This document shows positions 46,931 to 60,149 of a DNA stretch of 64,000 nucleotides, one piece after another (position 1 is the stretch's first letter; each line of letters starts with the position of its first letter). The stretch comes from Bactrocera neohumeralis. Its lineage: Eukaryota > Arthropoda > Insecta > Diptera > Tephritidae. The stretch spans positions 18,968,089 through 19,032,088 of the forward strand of contig NC_065922.1 of NCBI RefSeq assembly GCF_024586455.1, written 5' to 3'. The notes under the pieces are model-generated. The model saw only the letters and a program-made list of their open reading frames with translations. It was not told the origin of the DNA and searched no databases. The position numbers and the translations under genes are program-made.

Positions 46931-48436
46931 ACAATTTCCGTACGGTACTGGTTTGTCACACATCACAGAACCTGGTATGTTTTGATATGGATTATATTCT
47001 ATCTGTGATAAATCTCAAAACTTTTTGTTCATGTTATCGCCTGATAAATGAAGGTGACCTATTAAAAAAAGCCACAAAACATATAGAGCAATCCACGCTA
47101 ATGCTTTTTGGGATATCTGCGGAAGCTTTCTAAAACATCAAAATCACGTACATATGTATAAACAAAATACGTAAATTACAGAGGCTTTTCAAGGCTTTTA
47201 TCTACTTTGAGAGCTTTTCTAGACGGTTGAGGGCACTACTGCTTGTGAACTTATCAAAACTAAATTAGCAATAGGGTTTAAGCTGTGCTCTTAGATACTT
47301 CCAAGTACTTCCAGTGCTATTCAAATATTTACGAATAAGTATATAAATTTTAGTAGGCTATAAATAAGTAATGCTAGAAAATGTCTTTTTAAAGCAAAAC
47401 AAGTCTAGGTAAGCTAAAACATTGACTTTGAAAATTAAAAATATTATTATTGAAAAATTTACTAATATTTTTTTATTAAAATATTTTTTATTTGCGATTT
47501 TAATCATTATTAACTACTTATACACCATATGTCTTCCAAGTATTTTTGTGCTATAAACAATCATAAAATATATGTATATGTGTGTATGTTCATAACAATA
47601 ATTTATATTTTTTTTTTCTGCCATAATTAATGCTTAACAAATACCACTATTATAGTAAAACATTTCGGTTTATTGTATAGCCACAATGTTGCAGCAACAT
47701 ACCATAAATTTATAGCTTCTGCATTTATAGCATATTCAAGTTGCTTCCATTTTACCACTGCCAGCAAAACTGTTAACTGTTATAAGTCAAGTTGAAAACC
47801 AAAATTTAAATTTTATTGTTACTGACGTTATAAAATTATATATACAAGTATATGATTATTTCAGATAAAATAACTAGTGCCTCCAAACAAACTGCCTTCG
47901 ATTCGCCAAGCGTTGCTCTCCAGCGAATCGAACAAACTAGGTACAACAGATGCTCAAGCAAACGCTATTAAAGATTTTGAGTTTAAAGTTTTATAAATTA
48001 AACAAAAAAAAAGAAATTTGTTTTTTCATTTGTCACTTGAACCATTCACAATGGTAAAACTGAACGAAAATATGCAACTTGATAGCATTGAAGGTAGCGA
48101 TGATACCAGTTTAATGAGGTATTCACGTACTCTTTTTCACAAAATCAACTCAATAACTTTGTTGTTGCTCTTTCTTGTGATGTTTTTGTCAAGAAAGCGG
48201 AAGCGAGCGGATAAATGCGGAATCGAAGACAGCTTATATTTCTTAAGAACAAATAAATTTTATAAATAAAATAATATTTTATAAATAATAAAAAATTTAG
48301 AAAGTTTCAGAAGCATTTTCATGGCCATGGATAAAGTACTAATATGTACGTTGAAAAAAATCAATGTACTTGTGAAAAATTGCACAAAATAATATAAAGC
48401 TAGTGTATGTTCCCCTACTAGAGTAAGTTCAAACGA
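46931..48436. other. AT-rich region, no gene seen
   Basis: This is AT-rich sequence with poly-A/T tracts. A frame at 48018-48269 on the + strand shows no family and starts at a TTG. Nothing else is supported. Confidence 0.45.
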
Positions 48437-49455
48437 TACTACAAGCTCAAAAAATAGTAAGACTTTCTTCATAATTTTAAAATTCTTAATTTATTATTCA
48501 AAATCAAAGTCGCACCCACAAAGTAATTCTCATAGGTCACAACACACTTGTGCCTACTTGTTTTCTAATCCTCATAACAATTGTTCAATTTCTGGAATAG
48601 CCTTCAATGCTCGTAGTGTTTCACGTTTAGTGTCGGCCTCTTTTTACGAATACCTTCGAGCAAACGATACATAACGCTCAAATAGTATTCCCTGTTGATA
48701 GATAGGAAGGAATTAAGAGTACAAAACAGCTAGATAATCGAAGAAAATTGTCAAGATAAACTTGATTTTTTAACTGCTGTGAGGTGGATTTTTCGGCTTC
48801 GGCTCAGCTTTGCCACGATATTCGGCCGATTGATCCAGTGTCTCGGAATCGTAAGCATAAATTGAAAACTCATTACCAGAAATGATACGGATAGTATTGT
48901 TTCACTGCCGTTAACGGGAAGCTGTTTTTCGAAAAAATTTAGTGATTTTGGAACCATCGTGCTTTCACTTATCTTTTACCAAAACGATCTTTCAAAATGG
49001 TTTTCACTGATTCTTCCGATATTCCAAAGATGCTAGTAAGTTTTTTGACTGTTACTCGTCGATTCACAAGCACCAATTCCCTTATTGTGTTGATGTGTTG
49101 ATCATCAGTTGATGTTGATGGCCGTCCTAGGCGTGGTTCGTCGTCAACGCGTTCCGGACCCCCTTGGAAGAATTTGTACTAATCCAAACAATTGCTTTTT
49201 TCAAAATTCTGAATGTAATTTGATTCCGCACACATAATTTAACAGAACTTTTTTGTTGAATATTTTCAATTCCTCGTAAAAATCGCTAGAAGCATTTAAT
49301 GTACTTCAGAAAGACAAGCGTTTACTAAAGAATAATGATTATTTTGATGTGAACAGATGTTACTCAGAGTTATATTAACCCATAAAATGAAATTATTTCG
49401 ACGACTGGGTTTTCGAAATTTCAATTAAAAAGTCTTATTATTTTTTGCCCACAGT
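48437..49455 (-). mobile_element. mariner relic with degraded terminal repeats, copy A
   Basis: The reverse strand gives FGISEESVKTILKDRFGKR, KARWFQNH and DNFLRLSS with many stops. The ends AAATAGTAAGACTTT (48447) and, inverted, AAATAATAAGACTTT (near 49445) are short inverted repeats. The element closely parallels 62430-63645 in order and orientation, including the segments AAAATTCTTAATTTATTATT and TTTCGACGACTGGGTTTTCG. Confidence 0.7.
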
Positions 49456-49954
49456 ACAATGTATCTCATTATCTACTCAATTGCTTTATGAATGAAAAGC
49501 TTTCCACTGCTTAAAATGCTGGCACTTATAAAAAGATTGCATATCTTAGTTAAAATAATTTGCGGTATATTAACAATCGTACATACAGCTAACAGTTTTA
49601 TTTTAACGCATATATGTAATTATCTAAAACGAATTCGTGCCTCTTGCGAAGCTTTTATGGTGAAAAGCTCGATTTTAACAGTTAGCATGTTTACTTAGCT
49701 ATTTTTTTTTTCAAGAAAGAGTTTGTTTTGCTTTTCAAGAAGCAGTGGTCTCATGGGTTGGTCTCATTTTATTAAAAGCGCATTAGCGCGTGGATGTTTG
49801 AGTTGAACCAACGGCGGATGTAGGCGTAATGATGCATAAAAACCGCACGAAAAAATATTTTGTGTAAAAAAAATTATCAACAGCGTCTTTATATGAGCAA
49901 ATGAAACTTCTTATTTTATAAATGTTTTTTTTATTTTATTATTAATTTTTTATA

Positions 49955-50545
49955 CTCTAAAGAGGGTATATTAATAAGGAACCGCCAGTGACCTCAGCAT
50001 GACGAGTATATACGCGAACTAGTCCCTCAGTTTTTGAGATATCGATCTGAAATTTTGCATAAGTCTTTTTCTTCTCAATAAGCTGCTCATTTGTCGGAAT
50101 CGCCGATATCAGACCTTTATTGCATATAGCTATCATACAAACTGAAGATTCGAAATCCAGTTCTTGTTTGGAAAACTTTATTATTTCACTAGATATCTTT
50201 ACAAAACTTGGCGTGTGTAATTTTCAAAGGCAAAGATACAATATTCGAACAAATTATTCAGATCAGACTACGATAGTATTTAGTTGCGATACAAACTGCC
50301 TGATCAAACTCAAGCCCATGCATGGAAAAATTTATTTGAAAAGATATTTTTACAAATTTTGACATGCATTATTATCAAGGACATCGCTATAACTTGCTAA
50401 GAAATTTTTCAGATCGAACAACTATAGCATATAGCTGTCATACAAGCTGACCGACCGAAATCAAGATAAATGATATTAATGCCCTTTTATGCTATAACAA
50501 ATGCATCTGTCTAGAGTATTACGGCTTCGGTGCCGCTGAAGTTAA
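49955..50545 (+). repeat. dispersed non-coding repeat, copy 2
   Basis: ACTCTAAAGAGGGTATATTA opens the copy. ACGCGAACTAGTCCCTCAG, CTGCTCATTTGTCGGAATCG and three CATATAGCT/TATTTAGTTG-type units follow, and it ends ACGGCTTCGGTGCCGCTGAA. It is the same family and orientation as 45484-45955, and more complete at both ends. Confidence 0.8.
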
Positions 50546-52429
50546 GTTTTTTAAATAATTTTCAATTGGAAAGCAATATATTTATTTAGGGTTAAATTAA
50601 AAAAATAATAATAAAGGACAAACGGCAGCTATATTTTTTATATGAAGGATAGGTATATTATTAACTGCTACTAGCAGCTCTCAAGACAGGCAGACTTTAA
50701 ATATTATTTAAAAATATTCATTAATTATATACATATTTTTTGATTTTCCTGCATATTTTTCATGAAAATTCTATAAATTTATTTAATTTAAAATATTTAT
50801 TATATTCACATATTTTTTTGGAACTTTGCACCACACTACCGATCATTTTTTATCCATGTAATTAAGTACTTTCAAATTTGATTTCCAATGGGAAAGTCAG
50901 CGTACTGAAATATTATACTCAAAATCACCGACGACATGCACGTAAAATATTTATAAATATGTCTTTGCGTTTAAGTACACACATAATGGCGAAATAATCC
51001 TGCTTGAACCTGAAAATGTCAATTAACTGCAAGCTTTGCTTTCGCACAAAGGTCACTTGGGTGCGATTGAGTTTTCACCTGCGATATAAATGTAATTTCC
51101 TACTTTTAATATTGCACAGCGTTCATTTATTTCGCAAATGTTAAGGATTTCCGAGAAAAGCAGCAAAGCAGAGAAAGAGTAAAAAGTTATGTGACCGCCA
51201 TACCTGCACTTTAGTGACCAATAATTTATTACAATAATGGATTGCTGGTGGAATTTTTTCGTTTCTGTATTTGTTGCTAATATTTATGGACAATATTTAT
51301 TTATTTACGTCATTTCTACTATTGCAGCTAAAACAAGTATGGTTTTATGTTGCAGTTAAAGTGTTTACCCTGGTGACACGCTGTTTACTTTCGGAAATTG
51401 CTTTTAATTAGATTTCCATTTTCAAAATTTTGTTTTATTGCACAGTCACTGCAAAATTATTTAAATTCAAATACATAATAAGCTGTAATTGAGTGTGATT
51501 TAATGCGCTTAGCGATCAGCTGATTCCAAGTAGCCATTGTGTTTCTCGCTGCACTGCAGGAATGCAACTTCCGCTTCCGTTACTCAGGCAAGCTGTTGGC
51601 GGGCTCGTTATGCCTTTTCATGGAAATTTTTACTTTTCTAGGTAATCTGTAGATTAGCGGTTTCAGTTTTAGTATTTAACTAAATAGCAAAATTTTTAGA
51701 ACTTAAACATCCTTTGGCTCTTTCTTCAGTACACCGCATATATCTCAAATGTGTGAGTTATATTGGTAAGTTTGCTTAGAGACATGTTGTGAAATCAGTC
51801 AAGCCCTTTCTTCAGCACTAAAATATCGAAATAGATAATGCTGACCTCCGTTATATGCGATCGATCGATTAATTTGTGTGATATTTCAAGTTCAAGTTGA
51901 GCAGACACGATTTCTTAACCGCAGTGTAGCTGAATGTCTGAATTTCCGAGCTCGGTCTAAACTTGGATTTATTCCGCATACAGCTACGTTTATACTACTC
52001 TATCTTAGACATACCTAGTGTCGGTTGATGCTTAAAGTGGAGTAGGTCCATACATTCCCCTAATCCCCTACAACCAATAAATTAGAAACTTTTGGTTTTC
52101 AGCGTCAAATAGATATACATAATTTGCTGCAAGACCCTAAATCAACCAGAATTGTTCGTTATATCAAATTAGATGACCTCTTTTGGTTTACAGTTTTCCG
52201 ATAAATGGATATATCTTGCAGCAAATCAAAGGTTCAACCAGCTACGTTGCAGGAGTCCAACGATAACATTCAGTGCCGAAATTAGAGCCGAAATGCTGCA
52301 CCTGGTCAACCAAAATTAGTGTAAGTGGGTGGGTGAGAGGCAAACGAAGAAAATAAATAATTTAAATAAAAAAATAAAGTGTGTTAGGGACATATAAGAA
52401 GGTAAGTTCGTAAAAGAAAAAAAAAAATT
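50546..52429. other. AT-rich region, no gene seen
   Basis: No open frame with coding character and no transposon signature were recognised. A cluster of moderate GC near 51530-51600 (TTCTCGCTGCACTGCAGG, CTTCCGCTTCCGTTACTC) is unexplained. Confidence 0.45.
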
Positions 52430-52510
52430 GGTTATCAGATTTAGTTATACCTTTAGTTGCTATATGAAATGTACTTGTAAAGGGTATTATGACTTCGTTT
52501 CTTCTTGTTT
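52430..52510 (+). repeat. end fragment of the dispersed repeat
   Basis: GAAATGTACTTGTAAAGGGT followed by ATTATGACTTCGTTTCTTC corresponds to the last 60 or so bases of the family at 45484 and 49955. The rest of the copy is missing. Confidence 0.6.
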
Positions 52511-52781
52511 GGTTAAAAATCATCATCAGCTCTTTTTATCGGCAAAAGTTTTTAGTCGTCAGTTTTGACAGCAGCGCCATCCGTTCAAAGATATTGCAGC
52601 TTGTTGAAGTTTCGAAAACATTCATGAGCGGCTGATGCATTCATTTACCTAAAAGGGACTGCAATGAAAGCAAAGATAAAAGTATGAGGGCCACCCTTAC
52701 TACGGCGCGGCACATAAGTTATGGTATGCAGATAAAGTCTCTTGTCTTAAATGCATTCCTTGAAAACCAGCTGGGTATATA

Positions 52782-53737
52782 TATTAGATTGTCAAATATC
52801 TCCCTTCCGCTTCTTTGCTCTTTATTCAATGCTTTATAAAAAGTGTTACAGAGATCGGATTTAGCTCAAATATTCGCCGTTTCGTTCGATAATTTGTTTC
52901 CATCTAGACGGAAACTTCATAATACTCCCTCGTAGAAGCCCGCCTCCTTATTTGTGAAGAACTCGGACAGCCACTTTTCAAAAGCTCTTTTGAGTTCATC
53001 TTTACACCGACAAGAGCGTTCGCCACAGACAGGAACAGGTGGTAATCACTTGGTGCTATGTCCGGGCTATATGGTGGATGTGATGAAACCTCCCATCCGA
53101 GCTCCCGTAGCTTTTGACGAGTCCTCAACGAAGTGTGTGGTCTGGCGTTGTCCTGGTGGAACACTACACCCTTCCTGTTGGCCAATTCTGGACGCTTCTG
53201 GTCGATCGTCTGCTTCAAGCGGTCCAGTTGTTCGCAGTAGATGGTACAATTAAGCGTCTGGCCATATGGAAGCAGCTAATTGTGGATGATTCCCTTCCAA
53301 TCCCACCAAACACACAGCAAAACCTTCCGTCAATCCCGGCTTGGCCACTGTTTAGGACGATTCACCGGCTTTCGACCACAACCGTTTTCGTTTGATATTG
53401 TCGTATGTGATACATTTTTCGTCGCCAATCACCATCCGCTTCAAAAATGGGTCGAGTTTGTTCCGTTTCAGCAGCATATCGCAGGCGTTGATTCGGTCCA
53501 GAAGGTTTTTTTGCGTCAAATCATGCGGCACCCAAACATCAAGTTTTATTGTGTATCCAGCCTTCTGCAGATGGTTTAAAATGGTTTGGTGACTAACTCC
53601 TATCTTCGTTTTGTAGGTTATGTCAAGACCTTTCGAAGATGTAAAGTATTGCCAGATACGAGCTCTGTCGCGCTTTATACATAGCCTCGAAATTCAAAAG
53701 GCAAAAAGGTGGAAGGCAGATATTTGGCAACCTATTA
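52782..53737 (-). mobile_element. mariner with ~27-base inverted repeats, transposase mostly readable
   Basis: The ends TATTAGATTGTCAAATATCT (52782) and, inverted, TAATAGGTTGCCAAATATCT (ending 53737) match with three or four mismatches. The reverse strand carries KIGVSHQTILNHLQKAGYTI, MVIGDEKCITYDNIKRKRLW (first catalytic Asp), QKVLLCVWWDWKGIIHNELL and GVVFHQDNARPHTSLRTRQK, then HPPYSPDIAPSDYHLF with the third catalytic Asp (DD34D type). Frameshifts separate the blocks, and the N-terminal DNA-binding helices are deleted. Confidence 0.88.
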
Positions 53738-55355
53738 TTAGTAAATGTTAGAGATTATCTAAATTTGTTTAAAAAAGACGGTATTACATTAAAATATATC
53801 CATATTTTTATACGTCGATGCTGATATGCCTAATTGTATACCCGAATTGATTCCTAAATTGAAAAATCGTTAACAAGTTCCGAGTATTGAAGACAAATGC
53901 TGCTGTATATCCGAATGTGTTCAAATAACTCTATTTTGTTCTTTAATATTAGACAAAAATTGTTTTATTCAATCAAAGAGATGACCTACATATATGACTA
54001 TGGCTTTGCAAGACAGAAGAGACCAAACCATTTATTATTTGCATTAAATTTCCTAGCTTTGTTGGTATGCGACCGAAAATAAATGTATGAATTTGGCTTT
54101 GTTACGATATGACGGCCCAACAAACACATACTTAGACAGATTATTAACATAAGTATATAGAGTAGAGCGTACGGATCTAATCGGGGAAAGCCATCGCACT
54201 GGCTCGATTTTGAACGCAGACAAGTCAAGTGATTTGCATGCTAAGCACGCACACGCACTAATGCTCTGAGATTGAAATGCCGAGACGCATACTGATACAT
54301 ATTCATATATATATGCATACACATATACATATATAAACATATGTATATTTCACATACACACATATCCATACATAAAAAAATACATATGTACGAGTAGCAG
54401 ATTCATTTGACAATAATTTCATTTGTGCGCACTTTGCTGCTTTTGCATGTTTCTTTCTTTGCATGTATGTGTGTATGCGTGTCTACATATGCATTATGCA
54501 CATACATATATTTGACTACAGTACAATTGAAATGCATATTTTCCAACTAATTAATGATGACAAGGGATTTGCGCTTGATCTGCTCCAAGCATTAAAATAA
54601 TGTCATTCAATTTATTGTCTGCACATTAGCAATGCTAAGTGGTGTGTATGGGTGTGTGATATAAATGTATAAGTATAGGTGATATGCATGTATGTGTGTG
54701 TGTGTGTTAGGGTTCGTCGTGAGTCAACAGTGTCAGTGACTTTGTAACGTTTCGCTAATCTCGCAGCCAATTGCAATTGTATTGCTTTTAATGAGTTCGC
54801 CAATGAAGCGCACTGCGGCAAATGCTTGTGTGTGTGTGTTTGATTTAAGGATTATATAAAATAATGCACGGATTTGTGAATGTATGAGAGAAACAGGCGT
54901 TGAAAAGCTATTTCACGCTGGCAAAAAATTTAATGAATTAAATTAATTCAATTATTTGATTTTTTGTACAAATCAATTATTAAATTGGCTTTACTGCTCG
55001 ACAAAAACTGCAATAGCAGGGGAAATCAGTGCTGAGAATGTTGCGTGCTGCGATTAAAGGCTTTAAGGGAGATTAAAAAGTTAGAAAATAAGCAAAAATT
55101 AAAAAAAAAATGTAAAGGCTTAATATAATTTAATTTAAAATAAACAGAAGTATGGAACATTTTCAAAAAGCAATCAAAAAGTCGGGTGAAGCCGAGCATT
55201 TTATACAAGTATTGGCAAGACTTCATATTAAACAAGAAAAACGTTTTAAATGATAAAATGTGTTAGAGAGTGAGTGTTGTGATTGAAACAGAAGCTGATG
55301 GCTTGGATATCATCACACTTAGCGTCTGTATCGGTGAAGAAAAATTCAATATGTA
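53738..55355. other. no gene seen; simple-sequence tracts
   Basis: CATATACATA-type tracts at 54295-54390 and GT runs at 54690-54705 and 54825-54840 are the only structure noticed. The open frames here are low-complexity artefacts of these tracts. Confidence 0.45.
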
Positions 55356-56030
55356 CTATCGATTTTGACAATATGATGAAGAAAAACTCGGTAGGAACTC
55401 TAATGGCAGCTTCAAAAATATCCAAGCATTCATAAACATATTAAAGAAGAAGTATAAATGCTGATCCGTCGATTTCTTCGTTATTTCTAACGGGTTTTTC
55501 AATAAGAGCGCTACAATAGTTTTTTTAAATAAAACAAAAACTGTTTGGAATATCATTGAAATTCCTGTGAAAGTACATTCGATGCCATTATGTATGTACA
55601 TATGTAACTCGACTTCTTTTGCATGGCCACCAAGGGCACGCTTGCGGAAGTCCAGACGCTGAACCCAATTTTCGACGATTTTCAAGCATAAATTCGCCGA
55701 TACTGCTGCAATTTAACGTTCGATATTCGTAGCAAGTTCATCAATCGTCGCTGGCTTGTTGGCATAGACCATAGACTTGACGTAGCCGTTAACGGCGTCA
55801 AATCGCACGAACTAGGCGGCCAATTGACAGGGCCATTTCGTGAGTATGTATTGTCACAGAAATATACCGTTTTTGTTAAAAAAAAAAAACTTTTCTTGCG
55901 CTCTTATTCAAAAACCCGCTCTTACCTGTAACTTTGAACTTTGGTAGAAAATTTTAAAAATTTCGATTTGTTTTTGGATCGTATATCTTTCCATGATAAA
56001 ATGGCAAACTTTACTGAAGACAAATATTAA
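55356..56030 (-). mobile_element. DUF4817-type Tc1/mariner remains, rearranged
   Basis: The reverse strand at 55570-55685 reads MKIVENWVQRLDFRKRALGG, HAKEVELH, the C-terminal end of the transposase; 55690-55830 adds remnants of the WPPRSCDLTP to LWSMPTSQ region. At 55930-56010 MERYTIQKQIEIFKIFYQSS is the N-terminal helix. The catalytic middle is absent. A pair of 21-base inverted repeats (55491-55511 and 55898-55918, one mismatch, CGGGTTTTTCAATAAGAGCG) lies inside this span, so two copies or a deletion derivative and a fragment are joined here. Confidence 0.7.
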
Positions 56031-56079
56031 AAGAGCGAGAAAAAATTTGGCGTCATTTGCACGCACAAATTGACTGACG

Positions 56080-56455
56080 ACCAAAAATTGCTCAAAATCC
56101 AATATTCGAAGGACATCTTGTGACCGATTATTTGACCAAAAATCACATTTTAACCATGAACCACTCGCCGTATTCACCTGATATGGCACCGTGCGAACTC
56201 TTCCTTTTCGGAAAAATGCATTTGCCCATGAAGGGAAAGCGTTATGCAGACGTAGAGGCCATTCAAAAGGTTTGCACCGGCATATAGCGGCTATACTGGC
56301 CAACGAGCTAAAACACTCGTTCGACATGCTTTTGGACCGTGCAAAAAGCTGCATTGAAGCAGAAAGAGACAATTTTGAATAAAATAAATTGATTTTGCCG
56401 AAAAAAACATTTGTTCTGTTTGTGTTCGTGTTACTTTGGAACGCACCTTGTATAT
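56080..56455 (+). mobile_element. mariner-like transposase C-terminal relic and 3' end
   Basis: The + strand reads TMNHSPYSPDMAPCELFLFG, KMHLPMKGKRYADVEAIQKV, then NELKHSFDMLLDRAKSCIEA. This is the C-terminus of a mariner-type transposase (third catalytic Asp in SPDMAPCE). TTTGGAACGCACCTTGTA at 56434-56451 is probably the element's 3' terminal repeat. The 5' part is absent; it directly abuts the reverse-strand element to its left. Confidence 0.75.
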
Positions 56456-57484
56456 AAACTGCTTGGCTCTTCATCAACAACACTTCTTTAAAATCAATGA
56501 ATCTCCACTTAAAGCTACTTGCACATCAAAGAAATACTTACACATATCAAGTAGCCATTCTTACAAATCACCTCGAATTATTAAAGCGTCACCTTTGACT
56601 CTCGCTGTGCCACATTGTTTGCACACAGCAACAATGATTTACCTAATACCTAGCAGCCAGTGCGAAAATGAATTATTTATTATGTGCGCACAAATGCTTT
56701 GGCCCAGCAATTTCATTGTGAATAATCGACAACATGTAACTGAGATAAATCTCGACGTTTATTGTTATATAAATGTCTGCGAATTCGCTTTTATCGGGAA
56801 TGTCTGTGAGTCACGATTAATTTGTGCGAGTTTTTGTTGAGAAATTTGTGCAACATGGCCGAAGGACGCAGGATTTTTGTGTCACTGCACAGTTGTATTG
56901 AAAGGTTTTTGCTCTCCGCTGTTTTATCTACACACACAATTTGTCGGTGCATATGTATGTGTGTGTAAGCATATGCACTTGGCTATGTACCACTAGGCGC
57001 TTATGTGCTTTATGTGTTTATGGGCTCGGTCAGCGGGACTTGTCTAGGCAATCAGTGACAGCTGTGTGTTCGACAGTCATGTTCACATAATCCTCCTGGC
57101 ATCTAAATAATATAAATAGAACATGGCAACTCAAATGCATATTTGTCAGATATGAGTGATATACTATGGTTTATTAATAAGACAACTTGGAACGTGCGAA
57201 AAGTGCTCTGCATCTGTGATTTATGTATTGAAATTGAAAATGCTGACGAGGAGAGTAGGTGAATTGGCTTTTGGCGCTTAGAAATTTTGATTTATTTCTT
57301 GCAATATAAACGGAGCTCTTTTTAGGAGATTTTGGAAAAAAATTTAGTGACTGAAAAATCGTTGAATATATTATTATTAATATTTTAAATAATGCTTAGC
57401 TTGTGGAGTAAGAGTTTGATATGATTTGCTGTCGTTGCTATGAAAGAAATGTGTTTAATATTAAAAAGTTTCCATGAACTCTTC
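56456..57484. other. no gene seen
   Basis: A 134-codon open frame (56436-56840, +) starts at TTG inside the mariner end and has no recognised motif. Otherwise this is AT-rich sequence with GT tracts near 56950. Confidence 0.4.
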
Positions 57485-58665
57485 TAGGCTCTTCAGGTCA
57501 TCCGAACATATTTTAAAAAGAAGCTAATGCATGCTCCTTATCATTTCTTTACCGCCAGCTATTCAAATGCTGAGCTGGCAGTCCATCAGCCCCGCCGATT
57601 TTTGTTGTTCTTCAGACGGGTAATTGCTATTCGAACTTCTTCATGGCCGTGCAATGGAACGTCTGCTCCATCGTCATCGATTTAGGAATCGGGTTCATCA
57701 TCTCCTGATGTTAAGCTTCTACTGCCATTCAGTAGGCTGGAGAAGTTTTCCCACCATAATTTTAGTATTCTCTGGGCAACAGTCACTAGATCACCTCGCG
57801 ACATCTTTTCGTAGAATTTTCTAGCACATTTCGGCCAGCTTGCCAAGCTCTTCATACTCACGCATTTCGGCCTCTTTCTTTTTCTGTCTGCAAATGCGTC
57901 TCGCTTCCCTCTTCAACTCTCGGTATCCCATACCATCCCATCCCACTTGTGTTGCGGTCGATCATAACGTTACGAGGTAGGCAGCCTGTTTTCTCTCCAG
58001 CTATACGTAAAGAGCTTGAAATGCCACCCCACAGTTCCTTTATATCGAGTTGCTGATGAGTGCTCTCAGAAAGCAGGAGTGCAAGCCGAGTAGCAAATCG
58101 TTGGGCTGTCTGTTGTGATTGCAGCTTCACGTCGTCGAACCAACCTTCTTTTGTTTTGTTTGTTGACATGCGTTTTTTGCTGCATAGAACCGGGCGCGTA
58201 TCTTGGCTGCAACGAGGTAGTGGTCGGAGTCGATGTTTGGACCTCGGAGCATACGCACGTCTGAAACACTGGAGACGTGTCTTTCGTCTATCACAACATG
58301 ATCGATCTGGTTGGTGGCTTTTCGATCCGGAGACAGCCAGCAGCTTGGTGAATTTTCTTATGCTGGAATCTAGTACTACAGATGACCATATTTCGATCTC
58401 CGGCAAAGTCGATCAGCCTCAACCCATTTGGGGATGTTTCCTCGTGGAGGCTGAACTTACCGACTGTTGTGCCAAAGATACCTTCCTGGCCCACCCTGGC
58501 CTTAAAGTCGCCAAGCGCTCATAAAATGCATCTTTGGACACATCGTCCTTCTCTTCCATCGGAAACTTCGTTTTGATGGGGATTGTGGCTAGATGTTCAT
58601 CCATAGGAGTGAATGACAGTACTCTGGTTACTAATATATTAATAAGCACGAAAAGAAGCAATTCT
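57485..58665 (-). mobile_element. LINE endonuclease and linker relic
   Basis: The reverse strand starts near 58620 with VLSFTPMDEHLATIPIKTKF, then EEKDDVSKDAFYERLATLRP, GIFGTTVGKFSLHEETSPNG, LRLIDFAGDRNMVICSTRFQ, QIDHVVID (hidden in a frameshift) and GPNIDSDHYLVAAKIRA. These are the APE-type endonuclease blocks ending in the catalytic SDH. Downstream remnants REEQQKSAGLMDCQL-like lead to the reverse transcriptase. It is probably the same family as 24080 and 28385. Confidence 0.78.
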
Positions 58666-60149
58666 TCGGTAAATAAATTGTGGCTGGAGGGCTTATTGCA
58701 GCAAGATTTCTTGTAAAGTGCTTGCAGTATCTGTGAAAATCTGCTTTAATGTATTCGATACGCTACTCTTCAGCACTTGGCTAATCTCTAAGTCTCTCTG
58801 GTTTAGTGGCACAACCAATTATGCGCTTTCTGCCTAAAGGTAGGCAACAAATTTGTCTTATTGATTGCCTTACTTCTTTACTTCTTTAGTGAAATGTATC
58901 GATTCATGCTTTATACCCTTTACTAATACCTTTTATTGCATTATTTACTTATTGCCAGTATCGACTTAGATTGACACAAATCTTAAGCTATTTTTCTACA
59001 ACTTTCCTTATTTGAATGGCCAACAATTCAACTACAATTTCCTCCGACAAATGATATTGAATTTTTCCTCACTTTGCCATAAATATAGTTTTCTGCAAAT
59101 ATTTTTGTATGTGTGTCTATGAAACATAAGTACGAAGTCACATTAAACAACAAAGCCGATTTCGATATATGTATGTATGTATAACTCTGCATATGTTATA
59201 TAAGCGTGCTTTAGTTGACAATACTTGAAGCAAGTAACTCAAAGTGGCTGACAGTGTCATACGTTCATGATATATACATTTACAGTAAATAAGCAACTTT
59301 GAGTATATATTAACTACTGACTGTAACAGTCTGCTGGCACTATGCAAACACTGCCAAACTGCAAGTGTGTGCGCGCACATGTCGCCAAATAGTTTTACAT
59401 ATGTGTGTTTTTTATATGCGAGTTTCACTATTATTTTCAGATCGCCTGCAGAGCAGCAACTTAATAGCAAAATAATGAAATGAATTATTACGGTCACGAA
59501 TTTGCCATCCAAACAACTTGCACAACAATGCGTGGCAACATGCTTACATATTTATTTATAGCAAACAATTTGTACTTACACGTGTTGGCTTGTTGAAACG
59601 CGGAAAATTTATTGGTGTGGCATGTGATTTTAATACAAGTTGTCAAGCAGTTTACATCGGTTCAAATGAATTTGGCATTTTTTGTTACAAAATGTTCAAT
59701 ACCTATATTGTTTAGGATAAAATTATTGTAGTTAACTCTAAAAATGTACCCTTTACTTACTAATTGATGCATTTCTACCATCAAAGTTGCCAATAAGTTT
59801 AGCAATTTTATTGAATTTTTTCCTATTTTACTACAAATAAAAGTTTTAAACCTCCAAAAAATGCACCCTTTATTTGCTAAATTGATATCTGTTATTACTA
59901 TAATCATAACAATCAATTTTCGTCATATATCTAATGTTGGTAATGTGCTCAAATAGTTACTTCTTATTTCATACATGGAAATGTTACTCATACGCCACCA
60001 CCGAATATTTGAAATGTTGCTTATACGCCAAGCGCAACCATATTTTACAAACGAATTGATTAGAACAAAAAAATTTCAGTGCGTAAACACAAAAAAAAAC
60101 AAAGAATTTGTAATACACTCGATATCTTATAGCTTGAAAGTGAATGAAA
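58666..60149. other. AT-rich region, no gene seen
   Basis: Open frames at 59138-59512 (-) and 59518-59916 start at non-ATG codons and show no domain. No repeats were recognised beyond short TATG tracts. Confidence 0.45.

Noticed and set aside
54295..54390. CATATA/TATG tract as a possible functional repeat
   Set aside because: Common simple sequence in fly DNA, with no higher-order structure.
56436..56840. 134-codon open frame on the + strand
   Set aside because: It begins at TTG inside a mariner end, has no domain and continues into AT-rich sequence; chance frame.
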